From NCBI GenBank assembly GCA_018267315.1, contig JAFDYS010000010.1:36777-81488 (forward strand): a DNA stretch of 44,712 nt. Reading direction: 5' to 3'. The translations under genes were made by a program, and so were the position numbers. Origin of the DNA: Bacteroidota bacterium (GTDB lineage: Bacteria > Bacteroidota > Bacteroidia > Chitinophagales > UBA10324). Of the stretch, positions 1-8,832 are shown piece by piece. A model generated the notes under the pieces. That model made no database searches. It saw nothing but the letters and a program-made list of their open reading frames with translations, and was not told the origin of the DNA. The first letter of the stretch is position 1, and each line of letters begins with the position of its first letter.

Positions 1-2138
1 ACCTGCCCATTGCAGTTGTCATCTATGCCATTGATGATCTCTGTTATACCGGGATTGATTTGTGAATTGGCATCGTTGCAGTCGGTATTATTAAGCACAT
101 AGCCAGCTGGTGCAGTACAGGCAAGTGCACTTACAGTGGCATTGCCATATCCGTCACTGTCACCATCTGCATAAAACGTGGTTTTTACTCCCTCATCAAT
201 GGCACCGCTGCAATTGTCATCCACACCGTTACAGGTTTCACTTTGTCCCGGATGGACAGCGTTATTCGCATCATTGCAATCACCGTTATTGGTTACATAA
301 CCAGTTGGTGGCACACATGCCTGTGTGGAACTTGCCGCATTGCCATATCCGTCGCCATCTGTATCAGCGTAGTAGGTGGTGAGTTGCGTGCCATTCTGCA
401 GGGTGATGGTGGATCCGCTTCTCTTGATCTTAATTCCGGTGAGGGTAATTACCCCGCCGTTATAGGTGAAGCTGCCCGACTGGAGCAGGTTGTTATTCAC
501 TCCATAATTGGTCCATGTGATGGTTTCTCCAACCTGCGGGTGGAAATTCTGAATACGCCGGAAGGTAACATCAGAAGTGCAGGTGTCATATTGAGTCTGG
601 AGCACACCATTCACGGTCATGTCTTTGATGAAGCACTTGATGGCATAACTGCAGGGTTGATCGCTGATGGAATTATCATCCCAATCAAGATAGCCGTTGA
701 GTGCGCCATATGGATCACCATTCGTTACAGTTCCGTTTCCCGGATTCTGATTAATCGAGCAGTATGAAAATGCCGGGTAAGATTTATTCGTGCTGAAGCG
801 GCTGTAGTTAATGGAAGCTTCCGAATCTGTGAAGTTTTTCCCGGTTCCGGTGTGCGTGCGTTGATCCCAAAACCAAACTCCGCCCTGCCGGATTACATTC
901 ACGGAATCATACCAATTGATGGACTGCACCCAACCGATTTTTGTGTCCTTCTTGCCATGAACGGCACCGAAATACGGAATGGAACTGTTAATGCGAAACA
1001 TATCCCTGCAGTCGAAAACATCCCAGATGTTAATCGGCAGACCGGTATTGGGATTCAGGATGTCAGTCGGCAGATTTGAACCGGATGCGGCCAGAATTTT
1101 TTCCCAGAGACTTCCGGGCAATGCCTTCACCATTGGAGGAGCAACTGTTCCCCATGTGGCGGCGAACATCTGCGGATTGACCATGCTGCTCAGAAACGCC
1201 CCGAACCCGTTATGAGAGGTACCCGATGAATAGACCCGTGTGGCATCAAGTGAATAGTTAGATAGCGCCCAGTTGATGATCCACTTTACCTGTGCCTGTG
1301 TGTAGCCGCGCACAACACCGGTAGTGAAGGCGGTATTGCCGGTTGGGGAATAGATGTCGTATGCTTCGTTATATCCGAACCAGTAGGTGGTTTCACCATT
1401 CGGTAACCAGTCATCCATGGTGAGCATGTTGCATGTGCCGCATTGAGTGGGCGCAGTGAAGTGACTGAACGGATCGTTATCCTGGAACCATACATACAGC
1501 GGAATGCTCCCCGATGCATGCTGGAAATAAGTGAAGTTGTATCCGTAGCTGCCGCAATTGTTGAAAGCGGGGAGGCCGGTTGTATTCTGATTGTTTCCGA
1601 AAACAACATATTCATAATTCACATCGCCGCTCGGATCATTAACGGTCGCCTGCAATACCGGCTGCACCGCGGCCACGGATTCCGATACGCTGTTCTGCAA
1701 ACTGTTTTGACCTAGCGTAATGTTTTTTTCTTCCACATGCGTGGTGAGATCTTCCACGGTTACTGCATAATACCAGTTCTGGTTATCGGTGCAGGTAACC
1801 ACATACAACCCCTGAGTGGACGCAAGCGCGCTTCCTGTAGATTCAATCTTGTAATAGATGTTGCCCCCTTTCACGTTCGACTTGCGAACGTTCTTCGCTG
1901 AATTATCCATCACATATCCCAGGTAAATTCCCGAACCAATTTGTGTGGATGATGTGATTTTGGACGAAGACCGGTACACACGGTATTTCAAATTGGTGGC
2001 CGTAGGATTGGTCCAGGTGAGAAACACCTGCCCGTTGCGGTATGAAGCAGTAAGTGCCGTTACCTGGTAAGCAAAAGATTGCCGGATGGAAAAGAAGAAG
2101 ATAATGGCCAGCAAGCGGAGTAGCGTTGCGTATCGCAT
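1..2138 (-). CDS. Secreted PHB-depolymerase-like esterase with Fn3 and MopE-type repeats (C-terminus cut by window edge)
   Basis: The minus-strand frame is open from the ATG at 2138 to the window edge, giving at least 712 codons. Residues 1-23 (MRYATLLRLLAIIFFFSIRQ...) form a signal peptide. About 25-105 looks like a fibronectin type III domain. About 150-450 resembles the alpha/beta-hydrolase fold of polyhydroxybutyrate depolymerases and feruloyl esterases: a nucleophile-elbow-like GTSHNG (Ser308), Asp398 in HGKKDTK and His429 in DQRTHTG. Their spacing fits that family's Ser-Asp-His triad. From about 589 there are repeats of the form YADxDxDGYGN...DCNDAN...NGxDDNCxG, as in MopE/thrombospondin-3-like putative metal-binding repeats. 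A T9SS sorting domain would be expected beyond the edge but cannot be seen. The gene is probably exported; the ester substrate is unknown. The elbow has Asn where the usual GxSxG has its last Gly, so activity is not assured. Confidence 0.8.
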   Translation of the reverse strand, partial: MRYATLLRLLAIIFFFSIRQSFAYQVTALTASYRNGQVFLTWTNPTATNLKYRVYRSSSKITSSTQIGSGIYLGYVMDNSAKNVRKSNVKGGNIYYKIESTGSALASTQGLYVVTCTDNQNWYYAVTVEDLTTHVEEKNITLGQNSLQNSVSESVAAVQPVLQATVNDPSGDVNYEYVVFGNNQNTTGLPAFNNCGSYGYNFTYFQHASGSIPLYVWFQDNDPFSHFTAPTQCGTCNMLTMDDWLPNGETTYWFGYNEAYDIYSPTGNTAFTTGVVRGYTQAQVKWIINWALSNYSLDATRVYSSGTSHNGFGAFLSSMVNPQMFAATWGTVAPPMVKALPGSLWEKILAASGSNLPTDILNPNTGLPINIWDVFDCRDMFRINSSIPYFGAVHGKKDTKIGWVQSINWYDSVNVIRQGGVWFWDQRTHTGTGKNFTDSEASINYSRFSTNKSYPAFSYCSINQNPGNGTVTNGDPYGALNGYLDWDDNSISDQPCSYAIKCFIKDMTVNGVLQTQYDTCTSDVTFRRIQNFHPQVGETITWTNYGVNNNLLQSGSFTYNGGVITLTGIKIKRSGSTITLQNGTQLTTYYADTDGDGYGNAASSTQACVPPTGYVTNNGDCNDANNAVHPGQSETCNGVDDNCSGAIDEGVKTTFYADGDSDGYGNATVSALACTAPAGYVLNNTDCNDANSQINPGITEIINGIDDNCNGQ

Positions 2139-2389
2139 ACAGATTTTTGGTTTTGGCTGAAAACGGAGCGATGATGAACGGGGAGTCAGCAAGCCGGAAA
2201 AATCACCGCAGGAATTGTTACGCCGGAACAGGCACACATGTTTCGGGTGAAATGCCGTAACGGATGCAGATAAAAAAACGAACTATATGATGTACGCTTT
2301 TCCCGATGAAAAACAACAGGTGAAAACATCACCGGTCAGTTCATGGGAAGAATCCGACTGAATTCGGGATAAATAAAAGCAGACCTCGC

Positions 2390-4432
2390 TTACTTTTTCA
2401 AAGCAGTGCGGAGCATGATGGAACCCATGGTGGCGAAAAACAACACGCCAAGTATGTTGTATCCGTTGGCGCCGAGCAGGTGTGTGAGCGATTCCTCCCG
2501 GCTTATTTTACCAAGCCATCCATTGATGGAATCCGATGCCTGCATGAAAGCCACAATCACTCCCATCAGGGCACCGCCGGCAACCAGCCCCGTGGCGAAC
2601 AAACTTCCTTTGCCCAGTTCATCATCTTCTTTCTTTTCACCGCGGCGTTTCATCAGGTAATCCACCAATCCTTTGATGGCTCCGCCAATGAAAATGGGGA
2701 GTGTTGTGGAAAGAGGCAGATAAAGTCCGACGGCGAATGAAAGTGATTTCACTCCGCACAATTCAACCACGATGGCAATAAAAAGTCCCACGAGCACGAA
2801 CTGCCAGTCGAGGTTGAAAGAGAGTAACCCTTTGATGAGCGTTGCCATCAATGTCGCCTGTGGTGCATTGAACTCCGAACCGATGCGGTGCTGAATGCCC
2901 TGCGCCACCTGGTCGCTGGTGGGCTTGTCGAGAAATGCCACTGTGAAGCCAACCACCAATGACGAAACAATGACGCCGATAAAAAGTGAAATCTGCTGGT
3001 AGCGCGGTGTGGCGCCCACGATATAACCTGTTTTCAAATCCTGCGAAGTGGCGCCTGCATTCGCTGCGGCAATGCAGATCATGCCGCCCACCACCAGCGC
3101 CATCGGTTCATACACTTTGCCGGTCCAACCCACGGCAATAAACACGAGCGCTGTGCCCATGATGGTAGCGATGGTCATTCCCGATATGGGGTTGTTGCTT
3201 GAGCCAATAAGACCCACAATGCGGCTCGATACCGTGACGAAGAAGAAACCGAAAATGATGACGAGGAGTCCAAGAATGAGTTTGTAAAAAATATTGGTGC
3301 CGGGAATTTGCGGCAGAAAAGCCATGATGGCAACCAGGGCAATGCTCCCCAGAATCACCACTTTAAAATTGAGATCGTTCTCTGTGCGCGAGCGGGTTAC
3401 TGTTCCTTTTTCTTTCATGCTCGCCATGCCGCCTTTGAAAGCGGAAATGATGGTAGGAATAGATTTAAGCAGTGTGATGAAACCGCCGGCAGCAACAGCG
3501 CCTGCACCAATCTGTCTTACATAGGCGCGGTAAATCGCCGTGGCAGGATTATCGAATGTGTGTGTCTCCGGATCCCAGCCGCCGTAACCACCGGGTGTGG
3601 CAAGGTCTTTCAGAAATCCGAGTTTGATTTGTTGCAGCGCAATCAGGTCCGGCGAGATAAGTGTAGCGAGCAGCGGAATGATGCACATCCAGGCCAACAC
3701 ACCGCCGGCTACAAGCACTCCGGAAATTTTTGGTCCGATGATGTAACCCACGCCCATATATTCCGGTGTGATATCGCCGGCCACCTGAGCGGAAGGAAAA
3801 TATTTACTCGTTTGCTTGGTGATCCACGATGGTGATTCCGCAATGATGTGCGTGATGTGTTGCAGCACAGCATACACAGTTGAAACCACAAGACCGAGAT
3901 AAGCGGGTTTCGCAAAATCACCGCCCTTCTCTCCCGCAATGAGTACCGATGCGCAAGCCGTGCCTTCAGGGTATGGAAGGTTTCCATGCTCCTGCACAAT
4001 GAGTGCGCGGCGCAGCGGAATCATCATCAGCACACCGAGGATGCCTCCGAAGATGGCCAATGTGAGAATGGTCCAGTAACTGAAATACTCGAAGCCCACG
4101 CTCTTACCCGTTTCATCCGTACTGAGAAAAAGAAAGGCAGGAAGCGTGAACACCACACCGGCGGCAATGGATTCGCCCGCCGAGCCCGTGGTTTGAATGA
4201 TGTTGTTTTCGAGAATGGTGGTGCCGAGTAATTTTCTTCCGAGTGAAATAGCCAGCACGGCAATGGGTATTGATGCAGAAACGGTGAGACCTGCTTTCAG
4301 TGCGAGGTAAACCGTCGCGGCGCCGAAGAGAATACCGAAGATGCCGCCGAGGATGATGGCGCGTGGTGTGAATTCCTTTACCGCTGATTCTGGCGCGATG
4401 TAAGGTTGAAAGTCTTTTCCGTTTTCTGCCAT
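2390..4432 (-). CDS. OPT family oligopeptide transporter
   Basis: A 680-residue polytopic inner-membrane protein with well over ten hydrophobic segments. The N-terminal part (AIILGGIFGILFGAATVYLA, then ...GSAGESIAAGVVFTLPAF) and the central NNPISGMTIATI segment are typical of the bacterial OPT family, which imports oligopeptides or metal-peptide chelates using the proton gradient. The length fits full-size bacterial members. A hydrophilic loop near residue 350 and a basic KRRGEKKEDDE stretch near 600 are probably cytoplasmic. The gene stands alone: the preceding 299 nt hold no gene but contain a degenerate 7-nt repeat tract. The substrate cannot be told from the sequence; peptide versus siderophore or metal chelate remains open. 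Confidence 0.9.
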   Translation of the reverse strand: MAENGKDFQPYIAPESAVKEFTPRAIILGGIFGILFGAATVYLALKAGLTVSASIPIAVLAISLGRKLLGTTILENNIIQTTGSAGESIAAGVVFTLPAFLFLSTDETGKSVGFEYFSYWTILTLAIFGGILGVLMMIPLRRALIVQEHGNLPYPEGTACASVLIAGEKGGDFAKPAYLGLVVSTVYAVLQHITHIIAESPSWITKQTSKYFPSAQVAGDITPEYMGVGYIIGPKISGVLVAGGVLAWMCIIPLLATLISPDLIALQQIKLGFLKDLATPGGYGGWDPETHTFDNPATAIYRAYVRQIGAGAVAAGGFITLLKSIPTIISAFKGGMASMKEKGTVTRSRTENDLNFKVVILGSIALVAIMAFLPQIPGTNIFYKLILGLLVIIFGFFFVTVSSRIVGLIGSSNNPISGMTIATIMGTALVFIAVGWTGKVYEPMALVVGGMICIAAANAGATSQDLKTGYIVGATPRYQQISLFIGVIVSSLVVGFTVAFLDKPTSDQVAQGIQHRIGSEFNAPQATLMATLIKGLLSFNLDWQFVLVGLFIAIVVELCGVKSLSFAVGLYLPLSTTLPIFIGGAIKGLVDYLMKRRGEKKEDDELGKGSLFATGLVAGGALMGVIVAFMQASDSINGWLGKISREESLTHLLGANGYNILGVLFFATMGSIMLRTALKK

Positions 4433-4440
4433 GGTGTGAA

Positions 4441-4505
4441 ATTGTCTGTTGTCAGTTTTTAGTTGTTAGCTGCCGGCTGACGGTTGCCGGTGCTGCCGGT
4501 TCGGT
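4441..4505. repeat. Degenerate 7-nt periodic repeat upstream of the OPT gene
   Basis: Read in steps of seven, the plus strand gives ATTGTCT, GTTGTCA, GTTTTTA, GTTGTTA, GCTGCCG, GCTGACG, GTTGCCG, a 2-nt interruption, GCTGCCG and GTTCGGT. This is about nine units of a loose consensus GYTGNCR. The tract begins 8 nt upstream of the OPT start codon, so it would lie in that gene's leader or promoter region. I see no other gene or element in 4433-4731. Confidence 0.6.
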
Positions 4506-4731
4506 CATAAAAGAAATTGTTTTCAGGCAGATTTCAAATTCTGTAACAGACAAATTCCTGTTCATTGAATACATGAACTGAAGGTATGAGCATGATTTCA
4601 GGAAAAAGAAATTTCGATTCAGACGTGTACGGGATAAAAAGGAATGTCGTTACTGCGTGGTTACTGAATGTGAACCGGCAGGAACGACATTTTACTTTGG
4701 AGCACAACCGATGTGGTGGCTATTGCTGATG

Positions 4732-6189
4732 TTATTGCTTCTCGAATTTTACGTGTATCCACGCACCCGTGGTTTTGTTTTTTATTCCTGCCACATATTG
4801 GCCTGCGGGCAGCATATCGGTAAGCAGGGTTATGGGAGCTGCATCCGTAAACTGCTGCACCATCATAAGCTGACCGTTCATATCCATAATGCGTATTTCA
4901 CCGGGCTTCATTCCATCACTCGTTAGCAAATTGATTTGGTCTGATGCCGGATTCGGATACACTTGAAGGGTATTCCCTCCCGCAGTTATTTCCGGGACGG
5001 CTGTTTCAAACTCCGGTCTGATAATATAAAAGCTGTCACTTACGGAGAAATTGGATCCGTCAACCGAACCTCCGGTAATCAGGATTTCATCAATTTCTCC
5101 CGGCAGCACCAGCGAGGATCCCCCATACCAGTGATATCCGAAAGGATATAGTTCGGTGGGCCAGGTAAGCTTACCGGTTATAAGGTCAATTGTTGCAATG
5201 CCTGCCATTTTGTAGGCGGCCGCATCAAGTACCATTAGATATACCCTTTCTCCGGAGTTCGAAAGCATGAGTGATCCGGTGATGAGCCAGCTATGCTCAG
5301 GCACGTCATTGTAATCAGGTATTTCCGGAACTGTGTGCATCATTGTGAATTGCTTTGATTCCGGATTGAATGTCCATAAACGAAACTGCGAAACACCGGC
5401 TATCGTACGCGAGGCAACGACTATATAATTGCCATCGGCCATTTTCCGGTCTCCGATATCGCCATATTGGCCAATCCAGGAAACCGACCATCCCGGATCG
5501 CTCATATCCAGTGATGTGGAAACATAGTTTAGGGTATTTGATTCCGCATCATAGTAATCCACCTCTTCGTAATAGCTGCTGCCATAAATATCATATCCTC
5601 CGCAAATCATCGCGCCTCCATCCTGAGTGGGGACTATCAGGGGCAATGAACGTTGTACAACAACCGGATTAGTGGCTGAAAAATTACCCGTGCCGGGATC
5701 GTATATCTCTTCGTAGGCGTCCTGGTTATACCAGTTCCCTCCCACCAAAATGGATCCATTCGTTAATAGTATTCCGTTACAGAACATGCGCGCTTCATTC
5801 ATTGGCCCCGTTGCAATGAACTGCCGCGATGTAGTGTCGTAAATTTCAGCATATGGTGATTGACCGACGCCTGAGCCGCTTCCCGCCCCGCCGAAAATCA
5901 ACATGTTCCCGTTGGAAAGACGAACGATGCCGCCGCCATCATGCGGGTAAAGCATCTCGCTCGTGTTCCAGGTTTTGGTGAGGATGTCATATACCAGTGC
6001 TGTAGCCGTGATGTCGAAACCCGAAACATGGCCCCCGGCCACAATGGCACGATGGTCACCTGCATAGAAGATAGAATGACCAAGCCGCGTAGTTGGCATG
6101 GTGCCTTTTTCAATTACCGTAAAACCCTGAGCACGTATTAGCTGTACTGATAGCAATAACAGGATTCCAAGCGCAGATATCTTTTTCAT
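4732..6189 (-). CDS. Kelch-type beta-propeller protein with T9SS sorting domain
   Basis: A 485-residue secreted protein. Residues 1-20 are a signal peptide (MKKISALGILLLLSVQLIRA). About 25-395 is a repetitive all-beta region with recurring kelch-like units (VAGGHVSG, LIFGGAGSG, LVGGNWYNQ, MICGGYDIYG, LITGGSVDG), suggesting a propeller of the kelch/galactose-oxidase type. I see no catalytic copper ligand set. About 405-485 is a type A T9SS C-terminal sorting domain with LQVYPNPASDQINLL and a PAGQYVAGI motif, so the protein should reach the cell surface or medium. The DUF4907 gene lies 243 nt upstream on the same strand. The function is probably carbohydrate or ligand binding, but this is unproved. 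Confidence 0.8.
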   Translation of the reverse strand: MKKISALGILLLLSVQLIRAQGFTVIEKGTMPTTRLGHSIFYAGDHRAIVAGGHVSGFDITATALVYDILTKTWNTSEMLYPHDGGGIVRLSNGNMLIFGGAGSGSGVGQSPYAEIYDTTSRQFIATGPMNEARMFCNGILLTNGSILVGGNWYNQDAYEEIYDPGTGNFSATNPVVVQRSLPLIVPTQDGGAMICGGYDIYGSSYYEEVDYYDAESNTLNYVSTSLDMSDPGWSVSWIGQYGDIGDRKMADGNYIVVASRTIAGVSQFRLWTFNPESKQFTMMHTVPEIPDYNDVPEHSWLITGSLMLSNSGERVYLMVLDAAAYKMAGIATIDLITGKLTWPTELYPFGYHWYGGSSLVLPGEIDEILITGGSVDGSNFSVSDSFYIIRPEFETAVPEITAGGNTLQVYPNPASDQINLLTSDGMKPGEIRIMDMNGQLMMVQQFTDAAPITLLTDMLPAGQYVAGIKNKTTGAWIHVKFEKQ

Positions 6190-6209
6190 ATAGTCCGATT
6201 TTAGTGAAT

Positions 6210-6217
6210 CAAAACTA
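6210..6217 (-). promoter_or_regulatory. Putative -7 element (TAGTTTTG) of the kelch gene
   Basis: The minus strand reads TAGTTTTG, an exact match to the Bacteroidota -7 consensus TAnnTTTG, 20 nt before the ATG at 6189. No good TTG was found at the -33 position, so this is a half-supported promoter. Confidence 0.4.
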
Positions 6218-6432
6218 CCTGCGCCCTATACCGGGTACCCATGATATTGATCGCTCTTCATCGTGATTTTAATCAAGTGCAGAAGTGAATTCACGGGAAA
6301 AAATCCGGGAATTGATCTTGGTATCAAAAGAAAAAGAAAGTAGATTGATCCACTATTGCGAACCAGTGAGTGCCTGCGGGTCGAGCACTTCTTATAGTCC
6401 TGGTAAGATGGCTTTGAAAAAGGATTTCAGAA

Positions 6433-6759
6433 CTACTTAATTACTCCGAGTTCTTTCATTTCCTCTACGGTTACAGTAGGTGGCATTTCGCCTTTTCTGA
6501 TTTTGTACATCACCATTTCGGCCACTTTCGCCGCATCATCCCGGGTTTTAAACCCATCATTGCCGGACATGGCGGGGATGCTGGTCTGATGAATCATCAG
6601 TTTGCCATCGCGGTACACATCATAGCCGAAGGTGTTGTTCTGCGAGTCTATGATCTGGTAGGTAAGTGCCTGCGTCTGTTTTGCAGCATCTGTTTGCGCC
6701 ATACTTCTATTGGTAACTGTCACAAGCAGTAGGATGAAAAGCAGTGAAAGAGGTTTCAT
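6433..6759 (-). CDS. DUF4907 family exported protein
   Basis: A 108-residue protein with a signal peptide (residues 1-21, ending SMAQ). The mature part carries the DUF4907 signature: FGYDVYRDGKLMIHQTSIPAMSG, then GFKTRDDAAKVAEMV and a C-terminal KGEMPPTVTVEEMKELGV. The function of DUF4907 is unknown. From memory, family members in Bacteroidota often sit beside kelch-repeat proteins, and here the kelch/T9SS gene follows on the same strand after 243 nt. A shared periplasmic or surface role is therefore an inference from the neighbourhood. The large gap and the -7 match between them argue for separate transcripts. Confidence 0.75.
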   Translation of the reverse strand: MKPLSLLFILLLVTVTNRSMAQTDAAKQTQALTYQIIDSQNNTFGYDVYRDGKLMIHQTSIPAMSGNDGFKTRDDAAKVAEMVMYKIRKGEMPPTVTVEEMKELGVIK

Positions 6760-6888
6760 ACGGTTTGAATTTTAAAAGTGAATTCAGCCATCATAAGCGT
6801 TCTCCAAATTTCGTAATTCTTCTGATTCAGATTTCCATAAACCAACCTGGTCAACGGGCGGGCCCGATCATGTCAGGCATCAGTGGTA

Positions 6889-7338
6889 TTAAACTATGGA
6901 AACGGAAACAGCATTCATTCCTTTGGGTCCCCGCTCAAGCATAAACGTTACCCGGTCATTTTCTTTTACCGGATTGATCAAACCCGTTGCGTGTACAAAA
7001 ATGCTCTCCTGCGTTTTTTCATCCCGGATGAAACCGTATCCCTTTGCCTCATTAAAAAAGATCACCGTGCCGGATCGGGGCGCACCCGCAGGTTCATCCT
7101 CCCGGCGGGGGACTCCGATTTGAATATCCTCGCTGTTTATTTGTTTCTTCTTATTCGGATCGGGCGGTGTGGAGGAGATGTTTCCGTTTTCATCGACATA
7201 GGCAAGCATGTCTTCCAGGGCCTTTCCCTTGGTTGCATTGGCCTGCCGCTCCTCCCTTCTTTGTTCCTTTTCCTTTTTTCGTTTTTCCCTTTTCTTTTCT
7301 TTCTCTTTCTTATTAAATGTATCTTTTGATTGGGCCAT
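6889..7338 (-). CDS. Cold-shock domain protein with basic N-terminal extension
   Basis: A 149-residue protein. Residues 8-35 are almost entirely Lys, Arg and Glu (NKKEKEKKREKRKKEKEQRR...), a highly charged, probably helical stretch. About 83-149 is a cold-shock domain with RNP1 (KGYGFI) and RNP2 (SIFVHATGL), which binds single-stranded nucleic acid. The likely role is RNA chaperoning in the cytoplasm, with the basic tail adding RNA or ribosome affinity (inference). This tail-plus-CSD layout is common in Bacteroidota. The gene lies downstream of a minimal cold-shock gene on the same strand, but a strong terminator separates them. Confidence 0.88.
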   Translation of the reverse strand: MAQSKDTFNKKEKEKKREKRKKEKEQRREERQANATKGKALEDMLAYVDENGNISSTPPDPNKKKQINSEDIQIGVPRREDEPAGAPRSGTVIFFNEAKGYGFIRDEKTQESIFVHATGLINPVKENDRVTFMLERGPKGMNAVSVSIV

Positions 7339-7433
7339 AATTATTGCTGATTAGATGAATTTAATTCGACACTCTTCGTATCGAAAATATAGCATTCATT
7401 GAATTGTATTCCGGGTACATGGAATGCGCACAG

Positions 7434-7465
7434 AAAAAAAGAGTCTCCGTTACGGGAGACTCTTT
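7434..7465 (-). terminator. Rho-independent terminator of the small cold-shock gene
   Basis: On the minus strand an 11-bp stem (AAAGAGTCTCC with GGAGACTCTTT) closes a 6-nt loop and ends in a run of seven T. It begins about 20 nt after the stop of the 63-residue cold-shock gene. This is the cleanest terminator in the left half of the window. Confidence 0.9.
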
Positions 7466-7485
7466 GTAAAATGAATTTTGAATGG

Positions 7486-7677
7486 TTATGCCAGTTTCAC
7501 GTTGACAGCATTCAATCCTTTCTTGCCCTGGGTAACGTCGAAAGTGACACTGTCGCCTTCGCGTATATCAGAGGAAAGCCCGCTAACGTGAACAAAAATG
7601 TCTTGACCGGTAGCGTCATCATTGATAAATCCAAATCCCTTTGAATTGTTGAAGAATTTTACTTTACCTTTTTTCAT
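7486..7677 (-). CDS. Minimal cold-shock protein (CspA family)
   Basis: A 63-residue protein consisting of a single cold-shock domain: KGKVKFFNNSKGFGFI (RNP1), then QDIFVHVSGL (RNP2) and the closing KGLNAVNVK. The length is normal for bacterial Csp proteins, which melt RNA secondary structure during cold adaptation and fast growth. A T-rich 39-nt leader separates it from a -7 match at 7716-7723. A strong terminator follows. I do not assign cspA or another specific letter because paralogues cannot be told apart. Confidence 0.93.
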   Translation of the reverse strand: MKKGKVKFFNNSKGFGFINDDATGQDIFVHVSGLSSDIREGDSVTFDVTQGKKGLNAVNVKLA

Positions 7678-7715
7678 TGTAATTAAGAATTGTTTTTAAA
7701 AAATTATTGATTCGG

Positions 7716-7723
7716 CAAATGTA
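7716..7723 (-). promoter_or_regulatory. Putative -7 element (TACATTTG) of the cold-shock gene
   Basis: The minus strand reads TACATTTG, an exact TAnnTTTG match 38 nt before the ATG of the 63-residue cold-shock gene. No convincing -33 TTG is seen. The rest of 7724-7927 holds no gene; a short GGGC-GCAA-GCCC hairpin with a GNRA-type loop lies at 7783-7794. Confidence 0.45.
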
Positions 7724-7927
7724 CCCTATTTATGCCGATGTTGGTTTTTGCACGATTCCCGTAGTAAAAGCAGACTTAACGAGGGCGCAAGCCCATCACC
7801 CGGCCATAGCTTCCTGAGCTTGATGTCCGCACAAATTCTCTCCGCTCGCTTTGACTAGTAAACAATCGCGATGCCGGGCAGAAGAAAGAACCTATAAAAG
7901 ATAGAAAGATTTACAGGGATAAGCCGA

Positions 7928-8815
7928 CTATCTGAACGTGATTTTCCGGGAGAAGATTTCTTCACCTCTTGAAACACTTACCACATACACCCCTTTACCA
8001 AAAGGATTCAGATTAAAGCGGCTTCCCGCGCTCACCTGCTCATTTTGAATAACCGTCTGGCCCAGCACATTCACCACTGATAGTTTTGCATCGGTATAAT
8101 TCCCGTCGGGCACTGCCACATACACATATCCCTCAAATGCATAAATGTTGAATGGAGGTAATGAGTTTTCGGCAACTCCGGTGACACTGCCGGCTGTAAT
8201 AGGCAAACCGGCCGATTCTTCATATGCAAAATCTTTGATGGTCAGTTGCGAGCCTTCTTCATTAACGTCGCAGCGGATCCAGGCATAATGCAGTTCTTCA
8301 CCGTCAGGAGAAAAACGGATACCCAGAAACCTATCGGATGCCCCGCTCCATTGTCCGAATATGTCACCATAATAATTGGAGACCATGCCGGCATAGAAGT
8401 AATACGAACTTCCGCTTGAAGTCCAAATCAGGTTTTGCATGCCGATCCACGGCCGGTTCTCATCAATCAGATCACCATTGGCAAACATGGACGGGAATCC
8501 ATAAATACTCGGTCCACCGCCAAAGGTTTGTGTATATCCAGCAAATGCATTGTAATTGGATGCTGAAGGCGGATAAGGAATCAACCCGGCAAAGTACCAA
8601 CCGGTGCCGTAGGTGGTCACCTTGAAAGCAAAATCAACTGCCCCGTCATTATTCAAATCGAGTGAATACTGGTCACCTACGGCAAGTACCACATCGGGGT
8701 CAACATCCTGATAGATCACCTGAGCGTCAGCCATGCCGGCAAGAGCAAGCAGCGGCGTTGCAAGTGCAGAGTATTGTTTCAGTTTCCTTGTGAGATTTGT
8801 ATGGGTTTCATTCAT
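7928..8815 (-). CDS. Secreted protein with T9SS sorting domain, function unknown
   Basis: I choose the ATG at 8815 (295 residues, MNETHTNLTRKLKQ...). A longer reading from 8887 would place an exact -7 element (8833-8840) inside the coding region and bury the signal peptide. The N-terminus has a basic stretch followed by LATPLLALAGMADA, an export signal. The middle has a DLNNDGAVDFAFK segment resembling an FG-GAP or EF-hand-like loop, and aromatic-rich beta segments. The last 75 or so residues (SVVNVLGQTVIQNEQ...GKGVYVVSVSRG) form a T9SS sorting domain. I recognise no catalytic domain. Confidence 0.75.
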   Translation of the reverse strand: MNETHTNLTRKLKQYSALATPLLALAGMADAQVIYQDVDPDVVLAVGDQYSLDLNNDGAVDFAFKVTTYGTGWYFAGLIPYPPSASNYNAFAGYTQTFGGGPSIYGFPSMFANGDLIDENRPWIGMQNLIWTSSGSSYYFYAGMVSNYYGDIFGQWSGASDRFLGIRFSPDGEELHYAWIRCDVNEEGSQLTIKDFAYEESAGLPITAGSVTGVAENSLPPFNIYAFEGYVYVAVPDGNYTDAKLSVVNVLGQTVIQNEQVSAGSRFNLNPFGKGVYVVSVSRGEEIFSRKITFR

Positions 8816-8832
8816 AAGTTTCGATTTGATTT

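Noticed and set aside
110..1715. Plus-strand open frames, including one of 174 codons, over the first 1.7 kb
   Set aside because: They lie opposite the continuous minus-strand esterase/MopE gene and have no recognisable domain or signal peptide.
3308..3835. A 175-codon plus-strand frame inside the OPT gene
   Set aside because: It is antisense to clear transmembrane segments of the transporter; composition is typical of a shadow frame.
7400..7480. The 22-nt hairpin taken as a possible CRISPR or repeat element
   Set aside because: It occurs once, is followed by a T-run on the minus strand and fits a terminator of the cold-shock gene.
7783..7794. GGGC-GCAA-GCCC hairpin as a possible small RNA
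   Set aside because: Four base pairs only; no promoter or terminator surrounds it.
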